From Pullichristensenella excrementipullorum (GTDB lineage Bacteria > Bacillota > Clostridia > Christensenellales > Aristaeellaceae), in contig DVOU01000007.1 in assembly GCA_018713365.1 (NCBI GenBank), positions 1-64,000 on the forward strand: a stretch of 64,000 nt of DNA, given 5' to 3'. Below are positions 1 to 7,841 of this stretch, in pieces; within the stretch, counting starts at the first letter, position 1, and each line of letters opens with the position of its first letter. The notes beneath the pieces were generated by a model. That model was not told where the DNA came from, did not search any database, and saw nothing but the letters and a program-made list of their open reading frames with translations. The position numbers and the translations under genes are program-made.

Positions 1-762
1 GCCGGAGACGGCCTTGGCAAGCAGCGTCTTGCCGGTGCCGGGCGGGCCGACGAGCAGCACGCCCTTGGGGATGCGCGCGCCGATGTCGGTGAACTTAGCG
101 GGGTTTTTCAAAAACTCGACGATCTCGCGCAGCTCTTCCTTTTCCTCGTCCGCGCCGGCGACATCCTTGAAGGTGATGTTGTTGGCCTTGGGGTCGGTCA
201 GGCGGGCGCGGCTCTTGCCGAAGCTGGCCATGCCCTTGCCGCTGCCCGTCTGCGAGCGCATGACGAAGTAGTAAAGCAGGGCCATGAGGCCGACGAGGAT
301 GAAAATGGGCAGAAGCTCCATCCACCACGGCGTGCCCGCGGGCAGCTGGGTGGTGACGTCGAAACGGTACTCCGCGGGGCTGACCTCGCGGCCCAGCACC
401 TGCGTATAGATGGTGTTGACGTCCGTATAGAACTGTTCCTCGCTGGGGATGGTGCTGGTGATGTCGTAACGGGCGCCAAACTCGCTCTCGGGGATCTTGC
501 TGTCCTCGGTGCGGGCGATGAGGGTGGACTGGGTGATGATGATGTCCGCGATCGTCTTGCCCTGTTCCTCGCCGGTCAGGTCCATGCCCTCATCGTGCTT
601 GAGGTCGGCCTCGACCCACTGGAGCAGCGACGAATAGCTGAGTTCCAGCGGCTGCGTGCCGGCGGGCGTGCCGAGCAGATGGACCATCCAGAGGATGACC
701 AGCAGTAGTACGACATATAGCAGCGGCCCTTGAAACAGGCTTTTTCTGGCGTCTTTCTTCAA
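1..762 (-). CDS. ftsH: ATP-dependent zinc metalloprotease FtsH (N-terminal part, runs off left edge)
   Basis: Membrane-anchored AAA+ protease that degrades misfolded membrane proteins and short-lived regulators. Only the first 254 codons are in the window. The start is taken as TTG at 762, with GAGGA about 8 bases upstream; no ATG precedes the first membrane helix. Visible are a membrane segment at about residues 12-31, an extracytoplasmic domain, a second membrane segment at about 146-168 and the beginning of the ATPase domain with Walker A GPPGTGKT at 239-246. Walker B and the HEXXH zinc site lie beyond the edge. It is last in the tilS-hpt-ftsH order known from Bacillus and also has its own promoter-like sequence in the hpt-ftsH gap. 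Confidence 0.95.
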   Translation of the reverse strand, partial: MKKDARKSLFQGPLLYVVLLLVILWMVHLLGTPAGTQPLELSYSSLLQWVEADLKHDEGMDLTGEEQGKTIADIIITQSTLIARTEDSKIPESEFGARYDITSTIPSEEQFYTDVNTIYTQVLGREVSPAEYRFDVTTQLPAGTPWWMELLPIFILVGLMALLYYFVMRSQTGSGKGMASFGKSRARLTDPKANNITFKDVAGADEEKEELREIVEFLKNPAKFTDIGARIPKGVLLVGPPGTGKTLLAKAVSG

Positions 763-824
763 AATTCGCTTCCTCGCTTTCGCAGCGGCCGCTCCACGGG
801 ACGCGCGGGCCGCATACGCCTACT

Positions 825-852
825 ATTATATAACAGCAGAGCGCTTTTTCAA
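825..852 (-). promoter_or_regulatory. Candidate sigma-A promoter for ftsH
   Basis: On the minus strand the gap between hpt and ftsH carries TTGAAA, a 16-bp spacer and TATAAT. It would give ftsH expression independent of tilS-hpt. Called from consensus match only. Confidence 0.55.
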
Positions 853-860
853 AGCATATT

Positions 861-1412
861 TCAGTTATTTTCGTAAATTTCCGGCTTCAGCACGCCGATA
901 AAGGGCAGATTGCGGTATCTTTCCGCGTAATCCAAGCCGTATCCGACGACAAATTCGTTGCCGATGGTGAAGCCGAAATAGTCCGCCTTGATGGTGATGC
1001 CCGGCGCGCGGCGCTCCGGCTTGTCCAGCAGCGTGCAGATGCGCACCGAGGCCGCCCCGCGGCTGGACAACACGCGCGAAAGGTAGCTGAGGGTAAAGCC
1101 GGAATCGACGATGTCCTCGACGATGATGACGTGGCGGCCGTCGATGGGGCCGGAAAGATCCTTGCGTATCTCCACTTCGCCGGAAGACTTCGTTCGGTTC
1201 CCGTAGCTGGAAACGGCCATGAAATCCATGTTCATGGGGATGGGGATGGCGCGGCAGAGGTCGGCGTAGAAGATCGAAGCGCCCTTGAGGATACAGACCA
1301 GGATCGGTTCTTTCTCCACATAGTCGGCGGCGATCTGCGCGCCCAGTTCCTCTACGCGCCTGCGAAGTTCTTCCTCCGTGATGAGTACCTTGGCCAGATC
1401 GTTGTTCATCAT
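861..1412 (-). CDS. hpt: Hypoxanthine phosphoribosyltransferase
   Basis: Purine salvage enzyme that makes IMP (and often GMP) from hypoxanthine or guanine and PRPP in the cytosol. The 183-residue product has the normal family length. It shows the PRPP-binding loop VEDIVDSGFTL, the upstream LKGASIFYADL segment, and a C-terminal segment with DYFGFTIGNEFVVGYGLDY typical of bacterial HPRT. Of two adjacent ATG codons the first (1412) is chosen because GGAGG lies 9 bases before it. Its start overlaps the tilS stop (ATGATGA), so the two are probably translationally coupled. A longer in-frame extension upstream lies inside tilS and is ignored. Confidence 0.95.
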   Translation of the reverse strand: MMNNDLAKVLITEEELRRRVEELGAQIAADYVEKEPILVCILKGASIFYADLCRAIPIPMNMDFMAVSSYGNRTKSSGEVEIRKDLSGPIDGRHVIIVEDIVDSGFTLSYLSRVLSSRGAASVRICTLLDKPERRAPGITIKADYFGFTIGNEFVVGYGLDYAERYRNLPFIGVLKPEIYENN

Positions 1413-2743
1413 TTCTGCGTACCTCCAAAAACGTATTGGTAAAAGGGCATTCGGGGCTGAAAGGTGAGGCGCACGGCGGCGTCTCCGGGCCGCAACGCGC
1501 AATCCTGCGAGATGCCGACGCCAACGACCCAGAGAAGCTCGCCCCCGCGCTCGACGATGGGCAGATAGTTGCGCAGGGGGCGATCCACGCCGCGGTCGGT
1601 CAGATAGTCCGAAAGCAGCTTGCAGCCGCGCATGCCTAAGGGGCGCAGCCAGTCGCCCGCGCGGCGAAAGCGTATCCGCGCCCCCTCGAGCGCGTCACGG
1701 CGCAGCGCCTGCGCAAATGGGTCTCCCCGGATGGGCGCGGGGGCGCAGGGAGCAGCATGAAGGGTGCCGAGGCCGGGGACGTCCGTCTCGCCGTCCAGCG
1801 CGAGTACGGCGCTGAACTCTGGCGGCGGCGCCTCGCGGATGATATACAGACCGCGTTCTGTTTTCTCGGCGGCCCTGCCGTCCGCAAGCTGTTCGCGGCC
1901 CCGCGGCCGGCCGCACAGCGCCGTCAGCGCGCAGACGCGCTCCCATGTTGCGCCCTCGCCCATCTGCGCGCGGAAAAAGCGTCGCAGGATCGCCTCAGCC
2001 GGAAGCGGCGACAGGGGCCAGAAGTCCCCATTGGGCAAAGGAACGCGCGACTGCGCCCAGCGCGTCATCTCCGCTTCGAGAAATTCGTTTTCCACGGCCT
2101 GCGAATCGGCGAAGCGGCACAGCGCCTGCGCCGCGCCGGGATAGAGCGCTTCCATGCGCGGAATGATATGCAGGCGCAGGGCGTTGCGCGGGGTATCGGC
2201 GACGGCGTTGGTGGCGTCCTCGCGCCACGGCTGGCCGCGTTCCTGTAAAAAAGCGACCAGTTCCTGTTTTTGCGTGTGCAACAGAGGCCGCCAGAGGTCG
2301 CCTTCGCGCTCGCGCATGCCCGCAGTTCCGGCAGGACCTGCGCCGCGCAAGAGATGCATGAGTACGGTCTCCGCCTGATCGCCGGCATGGTGGGCGGTGG
2401 CGATGCAGGTCGCGCCGGTCTCCGCCTTCGCACGGCGCAGAAAGGCGTAGCGCAGGCGGCGCGCCGCCGATTCCATGCCCTCGCCGGTGAGGCGGGCGGC
2501 GGGCACGTCGGCGCGTTCGCAGAAGAAGGGAACGCCGAGGCGCGCGCACAGATCGCGGCAAAAGGCCAAGTCCGCGACGGAATCCCCGCCGCGGATGCCA
2601 TGTTCAAAGTGCGCCGCGCACACGTCCGCGCCCGCATCGAGCAGCAAAAGCAGCAGCGCCACAGAATCCGCGCCGCCGGAGAGGGCTACAAGCACGCGCC
2701 CGCCCGCCGCGCCTGCGTCTATGCTCAATGCGCGGCGATCCAT
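1409..2743 (-). CDS. tilS: tRNA(Ile)-lysidine synthase TilS
   Basis: Modifies the wobble cytidine of the CAU-anticodon isoleucine tRNA to lysidine using ATP and lysine, so that AUA is read as Ile. The 444-residue product has the N-type ATP pyrophosphatase PP-loop SGGADS near residue 22, HFEHGIRG and TAHHAGDQAET segments typical of TilS, and a C-terminal TilS domain (RRAGDWLRPLGMRGCKLLSDY) that binds the tRNA. Start ATG 2743 has GAGGAT 8 bases upstream. Its first 19 bases overlap the end of the preceding hydrolase gene, and its stop overlaps hpt, suggesting one transcript. Confidence 0.95.
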   Translation of the reverse strand: MDRRALSIDAGAAGGRVLVALSGGADSVALLLLLLDAGADVCAAHFEHGIRGGDSVADLAFCRDLCARLGVPFFCERADVPAARLTGEGMESAARRLRYAFLRRAKAETGATCIATAHHAGDQAETVLMHLLRGAGPAGTAGMREREGDLWRPLLHTQKQELVAFLQERGQPWREDATNAVADTPRNALRLHIIPRMEALYPGAAQALCRFADSQAVENEFLEAEMTRWAQSRVPLPNGDFWPLSPLPAEAILRRFFRAQMGEGATWERVCALTALCGRPRGREQLADGRAAEKTERGLYIIREAPPPEFSAVLALDGETDVPGLGTLHAAPCAPAPIRGDPFAQALRRDALEGARIRFRRAGDWLRPLGMRGCKLLSDYLTDRGVDRPLRNYLPIVERGGELLWVVGVGISQDCALRPGDAAVRLTFQPRMPFYQYVFGGTQK

Positions 2744-4062
2744 GCGGCGATATCCTCAATGAGCGCCTCGCTGACGCGCGCGTCGGCAGCCAGATAGTCC
2801 GCGGGCGTCTCCGATGGCGCGCTCTCCAGATCGAAGAGCAGGTGCGTCATGTCGGGATAGAGCGCATACGCGGCGTCAAAGTCCTGTGGCAATTCGGACT
2901 GCCACGCCTCGATGCCGTCCGCGGGGCGCACCTGCCAGTCCTTCCCTCCCTGGGCGATAAAGAGCGGCAGATCCAAAGCGACCGCAGTCTGTACGGCATC
3001 GACGGACATCTCGTCGGCCTGATAGTACGCGCTGATACCGAACAGGGTCTGTTTTTGCAGTTCCTCCGCAGACATGTCCGCCAGCGCAGGCACTTTTGCC
3101 ACTTCGGCTTCGATCAGTGCCTCGTTCTCTGCCAGCGTTTCCCCGCTGAGTCCGGCAAGCACGTCCAGATTCTGGTGGTACTGAAGTTCCCACATGGGCA
3201 GCGGCGAGCCGGCCAGCAGCACGCCGCCGCGCAGGCGGTCGCCGGTCTCCTTCTGCATCGCCGCCATGATGCGCGGGGCGAGCATCGCGCCCTGACTGTG
3301 ACCGAGGAGGTAGATGTCTCCGATACGCGCGTCCTCCATGAGCAGCTTTGCGGCGTCGAGCGCGTCGCGCGTGTATTCGTCGTCCACGGTGAAATCCGCG
3401 CGCAGGCAGTTTTCCGGGTGGGCGTAGGTGTACTTGTCGTAGCGGATGCTGGCCACGCCGAGGCGTGCAAGGCCATGGGCGAGGTCGCGGAAGGGCGCGC
3501 AGGCGTAGGCGGACTCGTCCATATCCGAGGGACCGGAGCCATGCACCATCACCACCGCCGGGAAGGGACCTTCGCCCTCGGGCAGCGTCAGCAGGCCGCT
3601 CGTGGCGTCCTCCTCGCCTTCGCGCAAGGTGATCGCTTCCTCGATATAGCCGCCCTCGTCCGCCGTTTCGCTGTCCTCGTGCGGGCGCATGGCGGCAAGG
3701 CCCAGCGAGCCGAGCCTGCCCTGCGCGTCGAACGCCAGCGTCAGGGTGGCGTCGGCATTTGCAAACGCGCAATCGGCGACGGCCACGCGGTAATCGCCCT
3801 GCGCGCCGGCGTCCGTCGCCTGAACGCTCTCAAGCGCGCCGAGCGTGCCGGTGAGCTGCGCCCAGACGGCAGCCAGACCGTCCGCACTGCCGAGGGCTTC
3901 CTGCATGGCCTCGTCCGAATCTTCAAAGACGGCCGCGCAGTCGCCCTGCGCGAGCTTTGCAAGCACCGTTTCCGCCAGATGGGCGGTATCTGCTTCCGCC
4001 AGCGCCGCCAGCGGGAAAAGACAGATGAGGATGGTCAACAAAAATGCCAGTATACGGCGCAT
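2725..4062 (-). CDS. Secreted alpha/beta hydrolase with N-terminal DUF3887-like domain
   Basis: Predicted exported esterase or peptidase-like hydrolase; substrate unknown. The 445-residue product begins with a signal peptide (hydrophobic stretch to about residue 20, cleavage near ALAEA). Residues about 25-125 resemble the DUF3887 domain that often precedes such hydrolases. The hydrolase fold follows: oxyanion segment VVMVHGSGPSDMDES, nucleophile elbow GHSQG with the catalytic serine, a later aspartate in the GGKDWQV region and a histidine in PDMTHLL. Start ATG 4062 follows AAGGGGG. It overlaps tilS by 19 bases, so despite its unrelated role it probably leads the tilS-hpt transcript. Confidence 0.85.
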   Translation of the reverse strand: MRRILAFLLTILICLFPLAALAEADTAHLAETVLAKLAQGDCAAVFEDSDEAMQEALGSADGLAAVWAQLTGTLGALESVQATDAGAQGDYRVAVADCAFANADATLTLAFDAQGRLGSLGLAAMRPHEDSETADEGGYIEEAITLREGEEDATSGLLTLPEGEGPFPAVVMVHGSGPSDMDESAYACAPFRDLAHGLARLGVASIRYDKYTYAHPENCLRADFTVDDEYTRDALDAAKLLMEDARIGDIYLLGHSQGAMLAPRIMAAMQKETGDRLRGGVLLAGSPLPMWELQYHQNLDVLAGLSGETLAENEALIEAEVAKVPALADMSAEELQKQTLFGISAYYQADEMSVDAVQTAVALDLPLFIAQGGKDWQVRPADGIEAWQSELPQDFDAAYALYPDMTHLLFDLESAPSETPADYLAADARVSEALIEDIAAWIAAH

Positions 4063-4085
4063 ATCCGCACCCCCTTTTGGCGTTC

Positions 4086-4114
4086 ATTATACCAGCGCAG
4101 GTTTTTTCCGGCAA
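4086..4114 (-). promoter_or_regulatory. Candidate promoter for the hydrolase-tilS-hpt transcript
   Basis: Minus strand: TTGCCG, 17-bp spacer, TATAAT, followed by a ribosome site and ATG 4062. Matches vegetative sigma-A spacing. Confidence 0.6.
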
Positions 4115-4322
4115 CGGCTTTTGCTCCAAAGGCGCATTTTGCGCGCCGCGATGACGCTTTGCCGGTCCAAACGCTCGCGCGGGAACGGGAAAAACACCTG
4201 TATTATAGCAGTTTTTCGCGCGTTTGTCGATAGCAAAACCACCCTGTTCCAGCATAGCCCGTCCGGGATGCGGGAATCGTTAAGGAGGACGGCGTCCACA
4301 GGCGCCGCAGGGAGGGATCACC

Positions 4323-5600
4323 ATGAAAAAGAGAAGGACGGGGCGCTTCGCGGCAGGGCTTTTGCTGGCGGCGGCGCTGGCTGCCGCGGGCATGTCGCCG
4401 CCGCTGCGCGCCTTTGAGAGCCTGCCGGACGCGCTTTTCCTCACATCCGGCGCGCAGACGGAGCTGCGCTTCACGCTTCCCGGCAGCGCGGAATTGGAGG
4501 CCGGCTCCGAAGCGGTCATTTCCAGTTTCGACCAGAGCGCTTCCGAGCTTGGCAACACCGTGACGCTCACCGCGGGCGAGGAGGCCGGAGAGGCGACGCT
4601 CACCTACCGCCTGCTGGGGCTCATACCGGTCAAGACCGTTTCGGTGACGGTGGAAAAAGAGCGCACGCTCATTCCCGGCGGTCAGTCCGTGGGCGTGGCG
4701 CTGCTGACCGAGGGCGTGGTGGTCGTCGGCTCCTCGGACGTGGGCAAGTCGCCCAGCCCCGCCTATCAGGCGGGCATCCGGCCCGGCGACCGCATTTTGA
4801 GCGTCAACGGCACGCCCGTGGCCGGTTCGGAGCAGCTGCGCGCTCTCGTCGGCGAGGGCGGCGAGGCCGTGCTGGAGGTGGCGCGCGGCGAGGAGACGAT
4901 AACGGTCAGCGTCGAACCGGCGCTCGACCCCGCCGACGGCGCTTACCGGCTGGGCGCGTGGGTGCGCGACAGCACCGCCGGCATCGGCACGCTGAGCTTT
5001 TACGACCCGGCGGACGATACCTTTGGCGCGCTCGGCCACGCCATCACCGACGTGGACACGGGCATAGTATTGCCCGTCGGCTACGGCGGCATATACGAAA
5101 GCGCCGTGGTGGACATCGAGAAGGGCAAGAGCGGCGAGCCCGGAGAACTGCTCGGACAGTTCTTTGACGCAGAGACGCAGCTCGGGGAAGTCACAGATAA
5201 TACCGACTTCGGTATTTTCGGAACGACAAATGAGGAGATCGTCAACCCGCTCTACCCGGACGGGCTGCCGGTGGGCACGCGCGGGGACATCCACACCGGG
5301 CAGGCGCAGCTTTTGACCACGCTGGTGGACGGCGAGATATGCGCCTACGACTGCGAGATCGTTAAATTGAGCGATCAGGACGCGCCCGCCACCCGCTCGA
5401 TGGTGATCAAAGTGACCGACGAGGCGCTATTGCAGGCCACGGGCGGCATCGTGCAGGGCATGAGCGGCTCGCCCATCGTGCAGGACGGCAAGCTGGTGGG
5501 CGCGGTGACGCACGTGTTCATCAACGATCCCACGCAGGGCTACGGCGTCTACATCGAGTGGATGCTCGACGCCGCGCAGAGCGGCAGGGAGGCCGCGTAG
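4323..5600 (+). CDS. spoIVB: SpoIVB serine peptidase (sporulation signalling protease)
   Basis: Forespore-made S55 peptidase that crosses into the intermembrane space of the sporangium and triggers pro-sigma-K processing in the mother cell. The 425-residue product has an N-terminal export signal/anchor (about residues 8-30), a PDZ domain around 105-195 (SPAYQAGIRPGDRILSVNG) and the S55 catalytic domain. Catalytic candidates by family comparison are the His of ALGHAI, the Asp of KVTD and a serine of GMSGSP (near residues 381-383). Length matches the family. It directly precedes a spo0A-type gene, as in Bacillus and Clostridium, and is the clearest sign that the organism forms endospores. Confidence 0.95.
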   Translation: MKKRRTGRFAAGLLLAAALAAAGMSPPLRAFESLPDALFLTSGAQTELRFTLPGSAELEAGSEAVISSFDQSASELGNTVTLTAGEEAGEATLTYRLLGLIPVKTVSVTVEKERTLIPGGQSVGVALLTEGVVVVGSSDVGKSPSPAYQAGIRPGDRILSVNGTPVAGSEQLRALVGEGGEAVLEVARGEETITVSVEPALDPADGAYRLGAWVRDSTAGIGTLSFYDPADDTFGALGHAITDVDTGIVLPVGYGGIYESAVVDIEKGKSGEPGELLGQFFDAETQLGEVTDNTDFGIFGTTNEEIVNPLYPDGLPVGTRGDIHTGQAQLLTTLVDGEICAYDCEIVKLSDQDAPATRSMVIKVTDEALLQATGGIVQGMSGSPIVQDGKLVGAVTHVFINDPTQGYGVYIEWMLDAAQSGREAA

Positions 5601-5715
5601 ACCATCCGCCAAACGGGGCGCTCCGGTTAACTTCCCAAGAAGCGCTCTGGCGGGCAGGATTTTCACGACGCGCGTCGAACGTGTTTTTCTATAAATGCGG
5701 ACGGGAGGGCGTGCT

Positions 5716-6453
5716 ATGGCGGCACGGGAACGGACGGCGGTCGTCGCGGAGCCTTCCGCGGCGGAACGCGCGCGTCTTTCCGGGCTGCTCCGGGAGCTGG
5801 GATACGCCGCGCCGCTTGAAGCGGAGGATGGCCTCGCCGCCCTGCGCCTTGTGGAAGACCGCCTGCCCGACGCGTTGCTCATCAGCGCCACGCTGCGCCC
5901 CGGCGACGGCGTGTGGCTGGCGCAGGAGGTGCTTAGGCGGCATTTGTCCGTGCGCCCCGGCATCGTGATGATGTGCTTGCCCGGGCTGTTTCTGCCCGGA
6001 CGCGACCGCCTGACGGCGGAGGGTGCGGCGTTTATCGAACGCCCTGTGCGGCGCGACGCGCTCGCTTCCGCGCTTGACAGGACGGACGTGGCAAATCGCC
6101 GCCTGAGCGAGGCGTTCTGCCAGAGGCGCGACGAACTTCTGGACCGCCTCGGTGTCGTCGGGCACGAGGGTCGCGCCTACTTGCAGACGGCGGTGGGCTA
6201 CGCCTGGATGGACGCGCGGCTTGCGCGACGGCTCACCACCACGCTCTATCCCCTTGTCGGCCGCCGCCACGGCGTCAGCGCCCGCAAGGTGGAACAAAGC
6301 ATGCGCTATGCGATCGAGCTTGCGTGGAAGCGCGGGCGGATCGACGAGCAATACAGGATCTTTCGCGGTACGATAGACGCGCAGCGCGGCAAACCCACTT
6401 GTGGGGAGATGATCGCGCAGCTCGCGGATATACTGCGCATGGAGGAGGTTTGA
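5716..6453 (+). CDS. spo0A: Spo0A-type sporulation regulator with degenerate receiver domain
   Basis: The C-terminal half (about residues 130-245) is a clear Spo0A DNA-binding domain: an ILYPAIA-like segment (TTLYPLVGRRHG), the recognition region SARKVEQSMRYAIELAW and the tail segment GKPTCGEMIAQLAD. The N-terminal half aligns with a receiver but lacks its chemistry: the acidic pair is EP, the phosphoacceptor Asp position is Ser (LLISATLRPGDG), the Thr position is Cys and the conserved Lys is Arg (IERPVRR). It therefore probably cannot be phosphorylated. Start ATG 5716 is preceded by GGGAGGG; an upstream ATG at 5695 has no ribosome site. Product 245 residues against about 265 normally. Its place after spoIVB is the canonical one. 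Confidence 0.88.
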   Translation: MAARERTAVVAEPSAAERARLSGLLRELGYAAPLEAEDGLAALRLVEDRLPDALLISATLRPGDGVWLAQEVLRRHLSVRPGIVMMCLPGLFLPGRDRLTAEGAAFIERPVRRDALASALDRTDVANRRLSEAFCQRRDELLDRLGVVGHEGRAYLQTAVGYAWMDARLARRLTTTLYPLVGRRHGVSARKVEQSMRYAIELAWKRGRIDEQYRIFRGTIDAQRGKPTCGEMIAQLADILRMEEV

Positions 6454-6455
6454 CG

Positions 6456-7634
6456 ATGAAGAAGATGAAGCGCGTCGTGCTGATCGTTCTGGACGGCACT
6501 GGTTGCGGCGCTCAGCCGGACGCGGACAAATACGGCGACGCGGGCGCGAACACCCTCGGCCACGTCTGGGAACAGGAAAAGCCCGACATCCCCAACCTGA
6601 CCGAACTGGGGCTGCTCTCCGCCGCTGGCATCTCCACACCTGAGGAGGACGAGCCGATCGGCTGCTTTGGCAAGATGACCGAGCGCGCCGCCGGCAAGGA
6701 CACCACCACCGGCCACTGGGAGCTGGCGGGGCTGACGCTGGAAAAGCCCTTCCCCACCTATCCCAACGGCTTCCCGCCGGAGGTCATTCAGGAATTTGAG
6801 GACGCCACCGGCATGGGCACCATCGGCAACAAGCCCGCCTCGGGCACGCAGATCATCGAAGAACTTGGCGCGGAGCATCTGCGCACGGGCAAGCTGATCG
6901 TCTACACCTCGGCGGACAGCGTCTTCCAGATCGCCGCGCACGAGGGCATCATCCCCCCGACGGAATTGTGGCACATCTGCCGCATCGCCCGCCGCCTGCT
7001 CAAGGGCGAACACGCCGTGGGGCGCGTCATCGCCCGCCCCTTCGTTGGCGAAGTCGGCCACTTCGTGCGCACGGAGAACCGCCGCGACTTCTCCGTGGAC
7101 CCCACGGGCAAGACCATGCTGGACGTACTCAAGGGCGAGGGCTACGACGTGCTTGGCGTGGGCAAGATCGAGGACATCTTCAACCACCGCGGCCTGACCG
7201 CCTCCAACCACGCTGCCGGCAACGAGGCCTGTGTGGACGCCATTGTCGATTATCTGAAAAAGGATCACTGGCGCGGCCTGCTCTTTGCCAATCTGGTGGA
7301 CACGGACATGCTCTACGGCCACCGCAACGACGTTTCCGGCTTTGCCCGCTGTCTGGAAGCCTTCGACCGGCGCCTGCCGGAGATACTGCGGCTTTTGGGC
7401 GACGACGGCATGCTGATCATCACCGCCGACCACGGCTGCGACCCCGCCTTCCCCTCCACCGACCACACGCGAGAATACGTGCCGCTGCTGGTCTGGGGGC
7501 TGGGATTGCAGGAAGGCGTGCCTCTGGGCGTGCGCGGCACCTTTGCCGACGTTTCGGCCACGGTGCTGGAGGCCTTGGGCGCCAAGGGACGGCTGGACGG
7601 AACTTCCTTCTTCGACAAGATCGCACTTGGATAG
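6456..7634 (+). CDS. deoB: Phosphopentomutase DeoB
   Basis: Interconverts ribose-1-phosphate and ribose-5-phosphate (and deoxy forms) in nucleoside breakdown; a manganese enzyme of the alkaline phosphatase superfamily. The 392-residue product matches the family length. Visible motifs include the N-terminal metal site VLIVLDGTGCGAQPDA, the DTTTGHWE segment containing the phosphorylated Thr region, and the C-terminal metal ligands in ITADHGCDP and DHTREYVP. Its ribosome site GGAGGAGG lies within the last codons of the spo0A-like gene, 2 bases before this start, so the two are probably co-translated. Confidence 0.95.
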   Translation: MKKMKRVVLIVLDGTGCGAQPDADKYGDAGANTLGHVWEQEKPDIPNLTELGLLSAAGISTPEEDEPIGCFGKMTERAAGKDTTTGHWELAGLTLEKPFPTYPNGFPPEVIQEFEDATGMGTIGNKPASGTQIIEELGAEHLRTGKLIVYTSADSVFQIAAHEGIIPPTELWHICRIARRLLKGEHAVGRVIARPFVGEVGHFVRTENRRDFSVDPTGKTMLDVLKGEGYDVLGVGKIEDIFNHRGLTASNHAAGNEACVDAIVDYLKKDHWRGLLFANLVDTDMLYGHRNDVSGFARCLEAFDRRLPEILRLLGDDGMLIITADHGCDPAFPSTDHTREYVPLLVWGLGLQEGVPLGVRGTFADVSATVLEALGAKGRLDGTSFFDKIALG

Positions 7635-7671
7635 GTGCTTTCCGCGCAGGCGGGGCGCCCTTCGCTTCGGC

Positions 7672-7698
7672 GAGGCGGCGCTCCGCCTCTGTATTTTG
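7672..7698 (+). terminator. Rho-independent terminator after deoB
   Basis: Hairpin GAGGCGG-CGCT-CCGCCTC followed by TGTATTTT, 37 bases after the deoB stop. Confidence 0.6.
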
Positions 7699-7753
7699 AC
7701 AAAAAATAGGTTTTTTGCTCAAGTCTTTTCCCGATTTTTACGGGTATCGCCCT

Positions 7754-7782
7754 TTTCCATCGAGGGCAGAATGTGGTATAAT
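7754..7782 (+). promoter_or_regulatory. Candidate promoter for the VanW-ridA genes
   Basis: TTTCCA, 17-bp spacer, TATAAT. The sequence just before the -10 (ATGTGGTATAAT) is almost the same as that before the ROK gene at 34010. Confidence 0.6.
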
Positions 7783-7841
7783 GAAGGAAGGTTTGCAGAG
7801 GCGTTTTTGTCGTCTCCAGACCTGTTTCGAGGGAGATCGTT

